A DNA stretch of 64,000 nt, taken from positions 28,324 to 92,323 of the forward strand of contig JADLHU010000013.1 in assembly GCA_020848655.1 (NCBI GenBank). Direction: 5' to 3'. Origin of the DNA: Novosphingobium sp. GTDB taxonomy: Bacteria > Pseudomonadota > Alphaproteobacteria > Sphingomonadales > Sphingomonadaceae. A program made the position numbers and the translations under genes. Shown here one piece after another: positions 34,283-42,602 of this stretch (position 1 is the first letter of the stretch; each line of letters begins with the position of its first letter). The notes under the pieces are model-generated. The model saw nothing but the letters and a program-made list of their open reading frames with translations. It searched no databases and was not told the DNA's origin.

Positions 34283-35149
34283 TCAGGCCGCCCCGGCGAA
34301 ATAGCGCGCCTTGGCGCCGGCCTGGATCTTGTAGATCGAACTGCCCGCACGCGACGGGAAGGGCAGGCGCACGATGTTGTGCTCCACGCGGATGTCGGGC
34401 GTCGACACGCCGCAGATCATCCGGCTTTCGTATTCCGTCCAGTCCACCGGATAGAACAGCGGATAGGCATGGGCGGCGGCGCATTCGAGGAACAGGATGC
34501 GCCGCGGATCGCCCGAGCGGTTGACGCCCGAGCCGTGGATGGTGAGCGGATGATGGAACGCGACCGTGCCCGCCGGCCCTTCCAGCAGCGCGGCGCTGGC
34601 GGGGTCGATGCCGTTGGCGGGAAGATCGAACGCGCCTTCGAAGAAGCCGTCCTCGCCGTGATGGTCGTAAAGAGGACCCTTGTTGCTGCCGGGGATCACC
34701 TGCATCGCGCCGTTGGCCGCGCTGGCGCCGTCGATCATGATCGAGGCGACGATCGTGTCCATCGTGGTGTGCGGCGCAAAGGCCCAGTCCTGGTGCCATT
34801 CCAGCGCCGCCCCGCCGTGCGCCGCCTTCATGTTGATCTTGCTGTGGCTCAGCCGGATATTCTCGCCCACGATGGCGCGCATCACGGCCAGGATTTCGGG
34901 CTGCCGGCTCATCTGCGCGTAGAACGGATGGGCGCGGTGCGGCTTCTTGATGCGCTGGATCGCGGCGCGGCCATGGGCGTCGGGTTCGTCGAAATCGAAG
35001 ACCGGGGTTTCCTCGGTCAGGCCCTCGGCGCTTGCGGCCACTTCGTCGGTCACGTCGCGCAGCCGCGTCACGATCTCGGCGGGCAGCAGGTCGGGCACGA
35101 CCACATAGCCGTGTTCGCGATAGTGGGCGGTGATGGAATCAAGGTTCAT
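34283..35149 (-). CDS. Phytanoyl-CoA dioxygenase (PhyH)-family Fe(II)/2-oxoglutarate oxygenase
   Basis: 288 residues. Iron ligands H119 and D121 (EWHQDW) and H205 (TIHGSG), with R211/R217 downstream for 2-oxoglutarate binding, and GSNKGPLYDH in the core give the PhyH family. Such enzymes hydroxylate unactivated carbons next to carboxylates or in small metabolites. ATG at 35149 has AGGGACG six bases upstream. It overlaps the D-glutamate-cyclase-like gene by 11 bases. This is the second Fe(II)/2OG oxygenase of the island after the one at 20390, but from a different subfamily. Confidence 0.87.
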   Translation of the reverse strand: MNLDSITAHYREHGYVVVPDLLPAEIVTRLRDVTDEVAASAEGLTEETPVFDFDEPDAHGRAAIQRIKKPHRAHPFYAQMSRQPEILAVMRAIVGENIRLSHSKINMKAAHGGAALEWHQDWAFAPHTTMDTIVASIMIDGASAANGAMQVIPGSNKGPLYDHHGEDGFFEGAFDLPANGIDPASAALLEGPAGTVAFHHPLTIHGSGVNRSGDPRRILFLECAAAHAYPLFYPVDWTEYESRMICGVSTPDIRVEHNIVRLPFPSRAGSSIYKIQAGAKARYFAGAA

Positions 35150-35972
35150 GGTGCGTCCCTGTCGGTATCGGCACATCGGTCACGACCATATGCGCCTTGT
35201 AGTGAGTGATGCAGAACGGCAGGCCCGCCTCGCGCACCGCGATCTGCGCGGTGGCGCCGCAAGCCCAGAAGACGGGCAGTTCATCGGGGCGCAGCGCGGT
35301 CAGGCCGTGGCCGCCATAGGATTGGGCCAGGTCTGCGATGCCGATCCCGGCCGGTTCGCCGATCCACACCGGGCGGCCGTGGAACTGCGGGAAGCGATCG
35401 GAAACGATGGCGGCCGTGATCGCATCGGGCGGTGTCAGCGCGCGCATCGAGACGACGAGCTTGCCGCCGAATGGCCCGGCCGGCACCGTGTCCAGCCCGG
35501 TCAGGTACATCGCGGAGACCGACCCTTCATCAAGGTGGCGCAAGCGCACGCCATGGCGGACCAGCATCTGTTCGAAGGAGAACGAGCAACCGAGCACGAA
35601 ACTGACCAGATCGTCGCGCCATTCATCGGCCACCGCATCGGGCGTCGCCGCCAGTTCGCCGTCGCGGAACACCATGTAGCCGCCCACGTCGGTGCGGATG
35701 TCCAGATCATCGCCCAGCGCGGGCAGGAAGGGATCGCCCGGCTGCGAGCGGGCCAGCAGCGGCAGCGCCTGCGCGTTGGCGTGGCAATAGTCTTCGAAAT
35801 CGTCGGCGAACGCGGCTGGAACGATCACCAGGTTGCCCTGGACGAAGCCGGGCGCCACCAGATTGGTGAAACCGCGCCAGCGTCCGTCGCGGATGGCGCG
35901 GCGCACGTCGCGTGGCGAAAGCCCGGCCATCTGCGCCGCTGTCAGCGGTTCAATGCCTGTCGTCAGCGTCAT
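35139..35972 (-). CDS. YcsI/DUF1445 family protein, D-glutamate cyclase-like hydro-lyase
   Basis: 277 residues. VRRAIRDGRWRGFTNLVAPGFVQGNLVIVP at the N-terminus is the DUF1445 signature; further blocks are LGCSFSFEQML, GGKLVVSMRAL and the C-terminal FWACGATAQIA and PFCITHYKAHM. The best studied relative, mammalian DGLUCY, converts D-glutamate to 5-oxo-D-proline; bacterial members are annotated as putative hydro-lyases. With two oxoprolinase-type HyuAB pairs nearby, a role in glutamate/oxoproline chemistry is plausible. I preferred the ATG at 35972; AGGA lies close before it and an upstream start at 36023 adds 17 basic residues. Confidence 0.83.
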   Translation of the reverse strand: MTLTTGIEPLTAAQMAGLSPRDVRRAIRDGRWRGFTNLVAPGFVQGNLVIVPAAFADDFEDYCHANAQALPLLARSQPGDPFLPALGDDLDIRTDVGGYMVFRDGELAATPDAVADEWRDDLVSFVLGCSFSFEQMLVRHGVRLRHLDEGSVSAMYLTGLDTVPAGPFGGKLVVSMRALTPPDAITAAIVSDRFPQFHGRPVWIGEPAGIGIADLAQSYGGHGLTALRPDELPVFWACGATAQIAVREAGLPFCITHYKAHMVVTDVPIPTGTHHEP

Positions 35973-36083
35973 GTCCTGAACGTGCTCCGATCCATGCGCC
36001 TTTCTACCGCAACGACGCGCCACGTGTTGATGCCATTTTCAACGGAGGCTGTTGTGCCAGCGGCAACGCCTGCCATTCAGGCT

Positions 36084-36098
36084 GTGCCGGTTCGGCAC
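36084..36098. promoter_or_regulatory. T-N11-A palindrome GTGCCG-GTT-CGGCAC
   Basis: A 15-base inverted repeat between the SDR stop (36109) and the start of the DUF1445 gene (35972). Its core TGCCG-N3-CGGCA repeats that at 21516-21528. A half-similar TTGTGCC-AGC-GGCAACG precedes it at about 36051-36067. It may be a LysR-type site giving the operon an internal promoter, or a terminator stem of the SDR gene. Confidence 0.4.
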
Positions 36099-36108
36099 CG
36101 CTGGCGAG

Positions 36109-36837
36109 TTACACCGCGGTCGCGCCGCCATCCACCACGATGCAGGTTCCGGTAACGTAGCTGCTGTCCGGCGATGTCAGGAAGCGGATCACCGAAACCA
36201 CTTCCCCGGCCGTGCCGTGGCGGCGCAGCGGGATGGTGGTATCGAAGGCGCGGCGCGCGCCTTCCGGGTCGTCCAGGCCTTGCCAGTAGCGGTTGTTGAA
36301 CGGGGTATCGATCCAGCCCGCGAGCACGGCGTTGACGCGCACCCCATCGGGGCCGAGTTCGGCGGCCAGCGAACGGACCAGGCCTTCCAGTCCGGCCTTG
36401 GTGGCCTGGTAGGCGTGCGTTAGCGGCTGCCCGCGCCGCGCGGCGGTGGAAGACAGAAATACGATGCTGCCGTTCCCGCACTGTCGCAGCGCCGGCGCCG
36501 CCGCTTGCGCCAGCAGGAACGGCAGGCGCACGTTGATGGCATCGGCCCGGTCCCAGTCGGCCGCCGTCCAGTCGGCGATCGGCTGGCCATGCATCGCCGA
36601 TGGCGTGACGATCACCGTATCGATGCCGCCGAAACGCTCCAGCGCCGTGGCGATGGCCTGGCGCGGAAGATCGGGATCGGCAAGTTCACCGGTGATCTGG
36701 ACGACCGCTTCGGGCAGATCGGGCCGGTGGACATCATCGACGACGACCGTCGGCCTGCCGCCGTGATGAAAGGCTTCCACGCAAAGCTGCCCGATCCCCG
36801 GTGCGCCTCCCACGATCAGGCAGCACGAATTCGTCAT
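36109..36837 (-). CDS. SDR-family oxidoreductase, copy 4 (divergent)
   Basis: 242 residues. The glycine loop is GGAPGIG (instead of TGxxxGxG) at about residues 11-17 and the active site is YQATK inside GQPLTHAYQATKAGLEGLVRSLAAELG. It is less similar to the three other SDRs of the island and lacks their GMRGRAG block. Several starts are possible: GTG 36846, ATG 36843 and ATG 36837; I chose 36837 because GGGAAA lies nine bases before it. It leads the minus-strand unit of SDR, DUF1445, PhyH, SDR; a 136-base gap follows, the only large one in the unit. Confidence 0.85.
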   Translation of the reverse strand: MTNSCCLIVGGAPGIGQLCVEAFHHGGRPTVVVDDVHRPDLPEAVVQITGELADPDLPRQAIATALERFGGIDTVIVTPSAMHGQPIADWTAADWDRADAINVRLPFLLAQAAAPALRQCGNGSIVFLSSTAARRGQPLTHAYQATKAGLEGLVRSLAAELGPDGVRVNAVLAGWIDTPFNNRYWQGLDDPEGARRAFDTTIPLRRHGTAGEVVSVIRFLTSPDSSYVTGTCIVVDGGATAV

Positions 36838-36846
36838 GGTCATCAC

Positions 36847-37141
36847 TTTCCCGATAGCACGAATATTTGTCGTAGACTGTGGGGGGAGTGTGGACAGTGC
36901 CGTTTCGTCACCATCATGTTGACAGTCACTGCCTGGTCAGTTCTTTGAAAACTGTGGCGCGGCATGCCTGATCGGCCTACCGCAGACCCTCGCGTTCGGG
37001 CGTTCCGCTGGGGTGCGAGCGGCGCCAAGCCCGATCGGTGACGGGAAACGGGCATCGTGTTCAAGTGAAAATCGAACTTGTATTGAAGTCTAGAATTGTC
37101 ATGGTAGTAGATACGCCATGCAACCTTGAGGATGACAGGCC
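36847..37141. promoter_or_regulatory. Divergent spacer between SDR operon and MucR-like gene
   Basis: 295 bases without a supported gene. The right end (37050-37115) is clearly more AT-rich than its surroundings, with TTGTATTGAAGTCTAGAATTG, the likely promoter area of the MucR-like gene; MucR proteins favour AT-rich DNA, so autoregulation is possible. No convincing palindrome was found. This is also the border between the catabolic island and conserved genes. Confidence 0.4.
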
Positions 37142-37846
37142 ATGACTGACAATGCTGCCGCTGCGAACTTGCTGGAACTGGTGGCCGATATAACCGTCGC
37201 TTGGCTGTCCAATCCCAAGACGACCATACCGGCGACAGACCTGCCGGCGGTGATCGGAACCATCCACGGCGCGCTGTCGGGATTGTCGGCGCCGGCGGAA
37301 GCGGCGCCTGCCGCGCAGGCTGAATATACCCCGGCCGTCACCGTGCGGCGTTCGCTCGCCTCTAAGGATCACGTCATCTCGCTGATCGACGGCAAGCCCT
37401 ACCGGACGCTGCGCCGGCACCTGGCCGCGCATGGCCTGACGCCCGAACAGTATCGCGAGCGTTACAATCTCAAGCCGGACTATCCGATGGTTTCGGAAAA
37501 CTACGCCATCATGCGCCGGGATCTGGCCAAGAAGATCGGACTGGGCCGCAAGCCCGAGGCGAAGCCGGCCAAGGTCGAAGCGAAGCCCGCCAAGGCACCC
37601 AAGCCCGAGGCACTCAAGTCCGAGGCGCCCAAGTCCGAGACGAAAGCCGCCAAGCCGGCCAAGGCCGAAGCAAAAGCGGCCAAGCCGGCGGCAAAGGCCG
37701 CCAAAGTGGCCAACCCCGAAGCGAAGGCAACCAAGCCTGCGGCCAAGCCAGCCCCGCGCAAAGCCGCGACGGCAGCCGGAAAGCCGGCAAACGGCGGACG
37801 CAAGCAGGCCAGCACGGCTGCTCCGGCTCTCGTCGACGGCGAGTAA
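37142..37846 (+). CDS. MucR/Ros-family transcriptional regulator with long Lys-Ala tail
   Basis: 234 residues. Residues 1-135 follow MucR: NLLELVADITVAWLSNP, then DHVISLIDGKPYRTLRRHL, HGLTPEQYRERYNLKPDYPMV and RRDLAKKIGLGRK. The zinc-finger cysteines of Ros are absent (SLID replaces CxxC-type residues), so it probably folds without zinc like some MucR homologues. Residues 136-225 are built of AKPAK, KSEAPK and AKAAK units, a basic low-complexity tail like histone H1 or AlgP. It should act as a DNA-binding, possibly nucleoid-associated global regulator. ATG at 37142 has GATGACAGGCC just before it. Confidence 0.85.
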   Translation: MTDNAAAANLLELVADITVAWLSNPKTTIPATDLPAVIGTIHGALSGLSAPAEAAPAAQAEYTPAVTVRRSLASKDHVISLIDGKPYRTLRRHLAAHGLTPEQYRERYNLKPDYPMVSENYAIMRRDLAKKIGLGRKPEAKPAKVEAKPAKAPKPEALKSEAPKSETKAAKPAKAEAKAAKPAAKAAKVANPEAKATKPAAKPAPRKAATAAGKPANGGRKQASTAAPALVDGE

Positions 37847-38118
37847 ACCGATAGACGAGCGGTGCTGGTCGTGGCCGGAGACTGTGTGACAGTCGAACGC
37901 CGATAGTATGCCGGAGCCGAAGTTCGGCTTATAGTTTACCCTCACGCTCGTCGCCTGGGCAGATGGCCTTTCGAGCTTGCGGGGCCTCCAGGTGGCGCGG
38001 CTTTGTCAATTTATGCACGCGTGTGCGGTCGCACAACGCGTCGGCGTATGCTGGGCGCGTCAGGCCGGATGGGTGACGCGCAATACCGCAAACGCTGCGC
38101 GGACGTGGCCTGTTGCGA
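37847..38118. other. Spacer between convergent MucR-like and histidine kinase genes
   Basis: 272 bases with no supported gene. AGCCG-AAGTT-CGGCT at about 37916-37930 can form a small stem and may help end transcription, but it is weak and has no T-run. Confidence 0.3.
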
Positions 38119-41100
38119 CTATGAGGGTTGCGAGTTTTCCTGAGCCGCAGCGCCTCGCCCGATCGCGGCGAGGAACGCCTCGATCGCGCGGGGGGAAACG
38201 GGCTTGGCGAAGACCTCAACGCCCAGCGCTGCCGCGCGCTGGTGCAGCGGCTTGGTATCGGCGGCAGTGATCAGCATGGCGGGCAGGCCGGGCATTTCGG
38301 CGCGCATGGCGGCGATCAGCGACAGGCCGTCCTCGCCGTTGTCGAGCTGGTAATCGGCCAGCACGGCGTCCACCTGGCGGCTGTGCGGCAGCGCCTGGGC
38401 CAGGCTGGCGGCGCCGATGGCGCGGTGGCCAAGACGTTCGAGCAGCGTGAGGGTGGCCTCGACGATGCGCGGATCGTTGTCCACGACCAGCACGGAAAGA
38501 CCGCTGGTTGCAGCGGTGCGCGGCGCGATCGGCAGGGCTGCGGCGGCTTCGCCGGCATCGGGCGCGGCGGGCAGGTAAAGGCTGAACCGGCTGCCCCGGC
38601 CGGGGGTGGAGCGCACTTCGATCGTTCCGCCCAGCAGCCGTGCGATGCGCTCCGCCAGCGCCAGGCCCAGGCCCAGGCCTTCCGCCTCGACTTCGCCCAG
38701 CCGCGTGAACTCGCCGAACACCATTTCGATCCGCTCCGGCTCGATGCCGACGCCGGTGTCGATCACGTCGATGCGCAGCCGCTCGCCGCCGGCCGGGTCG
38801 GCGCGCCGCCGCACGCCGATCACCACGCCGCCGCGTTCGCTATAGCGCACCGCGTTGGTCAGGAAGTTCTGGATGATCGAACGCAGCAGCCCGCCATCGG
38901 TGTGGACGCGCCCCGGCAGCGGCCCCAGCTTGAGCCGCAGCCCTTTTTCCTGCGCCATCGGTCGCACGCTTTCGGCCAGGCCGGTCAGGAACGGGGCAAG
39001 GTCCAGCGCTTCGGGCGCGGGTTGTACGCCGCCCGCGTCGAGCTTGCTGATATCGAGCAGCGCGCGCAGCAGGTCTTCGGCGGCGATGATGGCGCTTTCC
39101 ACCCGGCGCACCAGCGGCTGGCCGCGTTCGGGCACGTCACGTTCCAGCGCGGCGGTGAACAGGCGCGCGGCATGAAGCGGCTGGAGCAGGTCGTGGCTGG
39201 CGGCGGCGAGGAAGCGGGTCTTGTCGCGGTCGGCCTCGGCCAGGCGGCGGTTGGCCTCGCTCAGCGCGTGGGTGCGTTCGGCAACGCGGCTCTCGAGCTG
39301 TTCGAGGGTGTGCTGCAATTCCTCGCGCATGCGGGCTTCGCTGGTGATGTCGGTAAAGCTGGTCACATAGCCGCCGCCGGGCATCGGGCCGCCCACCGTC
39401 TTGATGACGCGGCCATCGTCGCGCCGCCGCTCGAAAGCGTGGTCCAGCCCGCGCCGCAAGTGGCCAAGCCGCCTCTGCACCGCCTGCTCGACATCGCCGG
39501 GGCCGAAATCGCCGCGTCGGGCGTTGTGGCGGATCAGGTCCGCGATGGGCGCGCCGGCGCGGACCATGCCGGGCGGATAGTCAAGGATCTCCTCGTAGCG
39601 GCTGTTCCAGGCGACAAGGTTCATATCGGCGTCGACCACGCTGATGCCGGCGTCCATGTTCTCGAACGTGGCGGCAAGCAACTGGCGCGAGAAGCGCAGG
39701 CTTTGGCCGCCCTGATCGAGCAGGCGGGTGACGTCGTGCAGGTTCATCTGTCCGCCCGCCAGCGCCGATGCGACCAGCGTGCGCGCCGACGACGCGCCGA
39801 CGACGCGCGCGATCAATTGCTGGGCGCGGTGCGCGGTGCGCCGGTCCACCGAAACGCCGCGCCGCGCGCCGGGAAACTCGCTGGCGGCGCGCTCCTCGCC
39901 GATAAAGCTGGCGACAAGCTGGACCAGTTCGCCCAGGTCGCTCACCCGGCGCGGGGCGCCGACCAGCCGGGGCAAGGGCGCGCGCTGCATCTTGCGCGCG
40001 GCGACCAGCGCAAAGGCTGCCAGGTTCAGCCCCAGGCTCCACGCGACGCCGTGCACCAGGGGCGAGGCGCGGCCGATGCCGAACAGGCGCGTCGGATCGA
40101 GCAGCGTATCGGCCAGCGCCTCGCGCCACCCCAGCGGCAGGATCGGCGGCAGCGCCAGCGTATAGAACCAGATCGCCAGCCCGGGCGCCAGGCTGGCGCG
40201 CGCGGCCAGTGGATCGCGGCCGCTGCCGCCCGCCGCCAGCAGCAGGTGGGGGGTGAACTGCGCCATCGCGGCAAAGGCGACCAGCCCGATCGAGGCCAGC
40301 GATTCGCGCGGCGACACCAGCATCGCCCAGGCCAGCGACAGCGCCATGATGCCCACGATCGAAAGCCGCCGGGCCAGCAGCATGCGCCGCCCGATCGCGC
40401 CGGCTGCCGGCTCCTCTCCGCCCCGGATCACGGCGAGCGCCAGCAGGTCGTTCGAAACCATGGTGGCCAGCGCGGTGGAATCGACGATGGCCATCGATGC
40501 CGCCGCGCCGACGCCGCCCAGCATCGCCACCGCCAGCAGCCAGTGCAGTTCGTGCGCGGCGGGAAGCTGGAGGACATAGAGATCGCCCGGCGTCGCGGGA
40601 TCGAGCAGGGTCATGCCCGCCAGCGCGATCGGCACGATCAGCAGCGCCATCGCCGCGATATAGGCCGCCAGGCCAAAGCGGGCGCGGGGCAGGTCGGCGC
40701 TTTGCCGCGCTTCGACCAGTCCCATGTAGAACTGGCGCGGCAGCACGATGATCGCCATCGTCGAGATCAGGCTGATCACCGCGAATTCCAGCGTCAGGTT
40801 CTGCGGGGCGAAGCGCGCCTTGAACAGGCCGAGGCCGTCGGCCAGCCGTTCCTCCGGGGCGCCCAGCAGCAGCACCACCGCCAGCGCCGCCACCGCGATC
40901 AGCGCGATCAGCTTGACCAGCGAATCGACGCCGATGGCATAGAGCAGCCCTTCGCTGCGCCCGGCCAGTTCATAGCGGCGCGCGCCGAACAGCGTGGCGA
41001 ACAGCGCCAGCAGTGCCGCCGCCGCGATCATCGCCGGCAGCACCACCGGCTGGCCCGAAGCGATCGACAGGGCGTTGCCGATCGAACGAAGCTGCAGCGC

Positions 41101-41496
41101 GATATAGGGGATCGTGCCGCACAGCGCGATCACCGTGACCAGCCGGGCGACAACGGCATCGTGGCCGAAGCGTGCGGCGATGAAATCGGATACGGTGCTG
41201 GCACCCTGTTCGGCCACGGCTTCCGACAGGCGGGTCAGGAAGCGCGGAGCCAGCAGCAGCAGCAAGACCGGGCCAAGGTAGATCGGCAGGTAGTTCCAGC
41301 CTTCGCGCACGGTGGTGCCCACCGCGCCATAGAAGGTCCAGCTTGAACAATAGACGCCCAGCGCCAGGATATAGAAGCGGTGGCGCAGGCGCGGCCGCCG
41401 TTCCAGCGCGGCCCCGCGCGCTTCGACCAGCGCCGCCACCACGAACAGCAGCAGCACGAAAGCCAGCGCGATCAGCACCGCGGATGCCAGGTTCAT
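38119..41496 (-). CDS. Hybrid sensor histidine kinase with sodium/solute symporter-like sensor domain
   Basis: 1125 residues. Residues 1 to about 480 resemble a sodium:solute symporter with around 13 membrane helices (YCSSWTFYGAVGTTVREGW). A PAS domain follows (about 600-715, FENMDAGISVVDADMNLVAWN), then a coiled-coil, the dimerisation domain with phospho-acceptor H768 (SHDLLQPLHAARLF), an ATPase domain (GLGLGLALAERIARLL) and a C-terminal receiver with D1048 (LADYQLDNGEDG). This CbrA-like architecture senses or transports a nutrient and passes phosphate to a separate regulator. No partner response regulator is adjacent. It stands alone on the minus strand; a run of 272 bases separates it from the MucR gene. 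Confidence 0.9.
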   Translation of the reverse strand: MNLASAVLIALAFVLLLFVVAALVEARGAALERRPRLRHRFYILALGVYCSSWTFYGAVGTTVREGWNYLPIYLGPVLLLLLAPRFLTRLSEAVAEQGASTVSDFIAARFGHDAVVARLVTVIALCGTIPYIALQLRSIGNALSIASGQPVVLPAMIAAAALLALFATLFGARRYELAGRSEGLLYAIGVDSLVKLIALIAVAALAVVLLLGAPEERLADGLGLFKARFAPQNLTLEFAVISLISTMAIIVLPRQFYMGLVEARQSADLPRARFGLAAYIAAMALLIVPIALAGMTLLDPATPGDLYVLQLPAAHELHWLLAVAMLGGVGAAASMAIVDSTALATMVSNDLLALAVIRGGEEPAAGAIGRRMLLARRLSIVGIMALSLAWAMLVSPRESLASIGLVAFAAMAQFTPHLLLAAGGSGRDPLAARASLAPGLAIWFYTLALPPILPLGWREALADTLLDPTRLFGIGRASPLVHGVAWSLGLNLAAFALVAARKMQRAPLPRLVGAPRRVSDLGELVQLVASFIGEERAASEFPGARRGVSVDRRTAHRAQQLIARVVGASSARTLVASALAGGQMNLHDVTRLLDQGGQSLRFSRQLLAATFENMDAGISVVDADMNLVAWNSRYEEILDYPPGMVRAGAPIADLIRHNARRGDFGPGDVEQAVQRRLGHLRRGLDHAFERRRDDGRVIKTVGGPMPGGGYVTSFTDITSEARMREELQHTLEQLESRVAERTHALSEANRRLAEADRDKTRFLAAASHDLLQPLHAARLFTAALERDVPERGQPLVRRVESAIIAAEDLLRALLDISKLDAGGVQPAPEALDLAPFLTGLAESVRPMAQEKGLRLKLGPLPGRVHTDGGLLRSIIQNFLTNAVRYSERGGVVIGVRRRADPAGGERLRIDVIDTGVGIEPERIEMVFGEFTRLGEVEAEGLGLGLALAERIARLLGGTIEVRSTPGRGSRFSLYLPAAPDAGEAAAALPIAPRTAATSGLSVLVVDNDPRIVEATLTLLERLGHRAIGAASLAQALPHSRQVDAVLADYQLDNGEDGLSLIAAMRAEMPGLPAMLITAADTKPLHQRAAALGVEVFAKPVSPRAIEAFLAAIGRGAAAQENSQPS

Positions 41497-41578
41497 TCAG
41501 GCCGCCCCTCTTTTCGGGGGCAGCCTAGCAGGTGACGGACGGAAGGCAATTTGCCGTGGGGCCGGCCGGCGGCCCGGC

Positions 41579-42496
41579 TCAGGCCGCTTCGGGCCGGGCG
41601 AGCACCGCGTTGGGCGTGATGCCTTCCTCGTCCCACATGCGCCGGACTTCGGGATAGCGGGTGGCGGGGCGGATGCGCAGCTTCTTGCGCACCGCGTCGG
41701 TCGGCATGGGCAGCAGTTCGAGGATCGACTGTTCGGCGATCGGCAGCGCGCCCTTGCCCAGCCGGCGGGCTTCCAGCACGGCGCGCAGGATCGGCGCGCG
41801 CGTGGGCACGCTGAGCCGGATGGTCAGCGCCCCGGCATAGGCAAGCGCAAGGTGGCCGGGGCTGGGGCGCTGGTCGAACACGAAGGCCAGCACGCATTGC
41901 TCGCCCAGGGTGTCGCGGCCGAAGCCGTTGAGGAAGTGCAGGAAATCGTGCGTGTCGCGCAGCCGGTCGTTGTACCATTCGATCTGGTCGTCCAGCCGGG
42001 GCCGCCCGCCGCGCCATTCCTCGTATTCGGCGACGAGGCCGGCGGCGGTCAGTTCCTCGCGCTCCATGTAATCGCAGTATTGATAGCCGAAGCTGTCCTT
42101 CGGCAAGCGGCGCAGGGTGGCGTGATCGTCAAGGATTTCGGGCAGCGACGGTTCCGTCAGGTAGATCTGGCGGCCCCGCTCGGTCGCGAGGAACTTGCGC
42201 ACGCGCTCGGCCACGTTGCGCCAGGGCAGCGTTTCGAAGATGTGGAACACCTCGCGCGTCTTTTCCTTGTCGCGCTTGAATTCCAGGAAATGTTCCACCG
42301 CGCCGCGCAGATTGATGAAGGGCAACTGCCGGTCACGATGCATGAAGGGTATTTCGGGACGTTCGCGGGGCGCGGGGTGCAGCAGCGCGTGCAGCGCCGC
42401 GTCCATTGCCAACGCGTCGTCGCGCCCCGCCGATAGGTCGGCAGATGCTGCAATGCGGTCCGGGGCCGAAAATCCGCTCATCGCCCTGTTGTGCAT
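41579..42496 (-). CDS. Coq4-family protein (ubiquinone biosynthesis)
   Basis: 305 residues. The Coq4 signature HDFLH-x11-E is present in RDTHDFLHFLNGFGRDTLGEQ, a zinc-binding motif of proteins required for ubiquinone synthesis; recent work links Coq4 to oxidative C1 decarboxylation of the ring. It is longer at both ends than many bacterial Coq4 proteins. I chose ATG 42496 (GGGGAG three bases before); ATG 42481 is an alternative. Divergent from the efflux operon with 106 bases between. It appears to be a conserved housekeeping gene. Confidence 0.85.
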   Translation of the reverse strand: MHNRAMSGFSAPDRIAASADLSAGRDDALAMDAALHALLHPAPRERPEIPFMHRDRQLPFINLRGAVEHFLEFKRDKEKTREVFHIFETLPWRNVAERVRKFLATERGRQIYLTEPSLPEILDDHATLRRLPKDSFGYQYCDYMEREELTAAGLVAEYEEWRGGRPRLDDQIEWYNDRLRDTHDFLHFLNGFGRDTLGEQCVLAFVFDQRPSPGHLALAYAGALTIRLSVPTRAPILRAVLEARRLGKGALPIAEQSILELLPMPTDAVRKKLRIRPATRYPEVRRMWDEEGITPNAVLARPEAA

Positions 42497-42602
42497 TGGC
42501 TCCCCGGTAGCGTCAACCGCGAGAAATAGCGGATGGACGGCGAGGAGATCGAGGTCGATTGGAACAATTTGCGACAATTTGCGTCTGGACCCCGTGAAGA
42601 GG

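Noticed and set aside
37916..37930. Rho-independent terminator after the MucR-like gene
   Set aside because: The stem has only five base pairs and no T-run follows.
38128..41346. Open frame of more than 1000 codons opposite the histidine kinase gene
   Set aside because: It mirrors the codon pattern of the kinase on the other strand, is rich in Arg/Gln/His/Gly without any domain, and the kinase itself is complete with all motifs. Such antisense frames are usual in GC-rich DNA.
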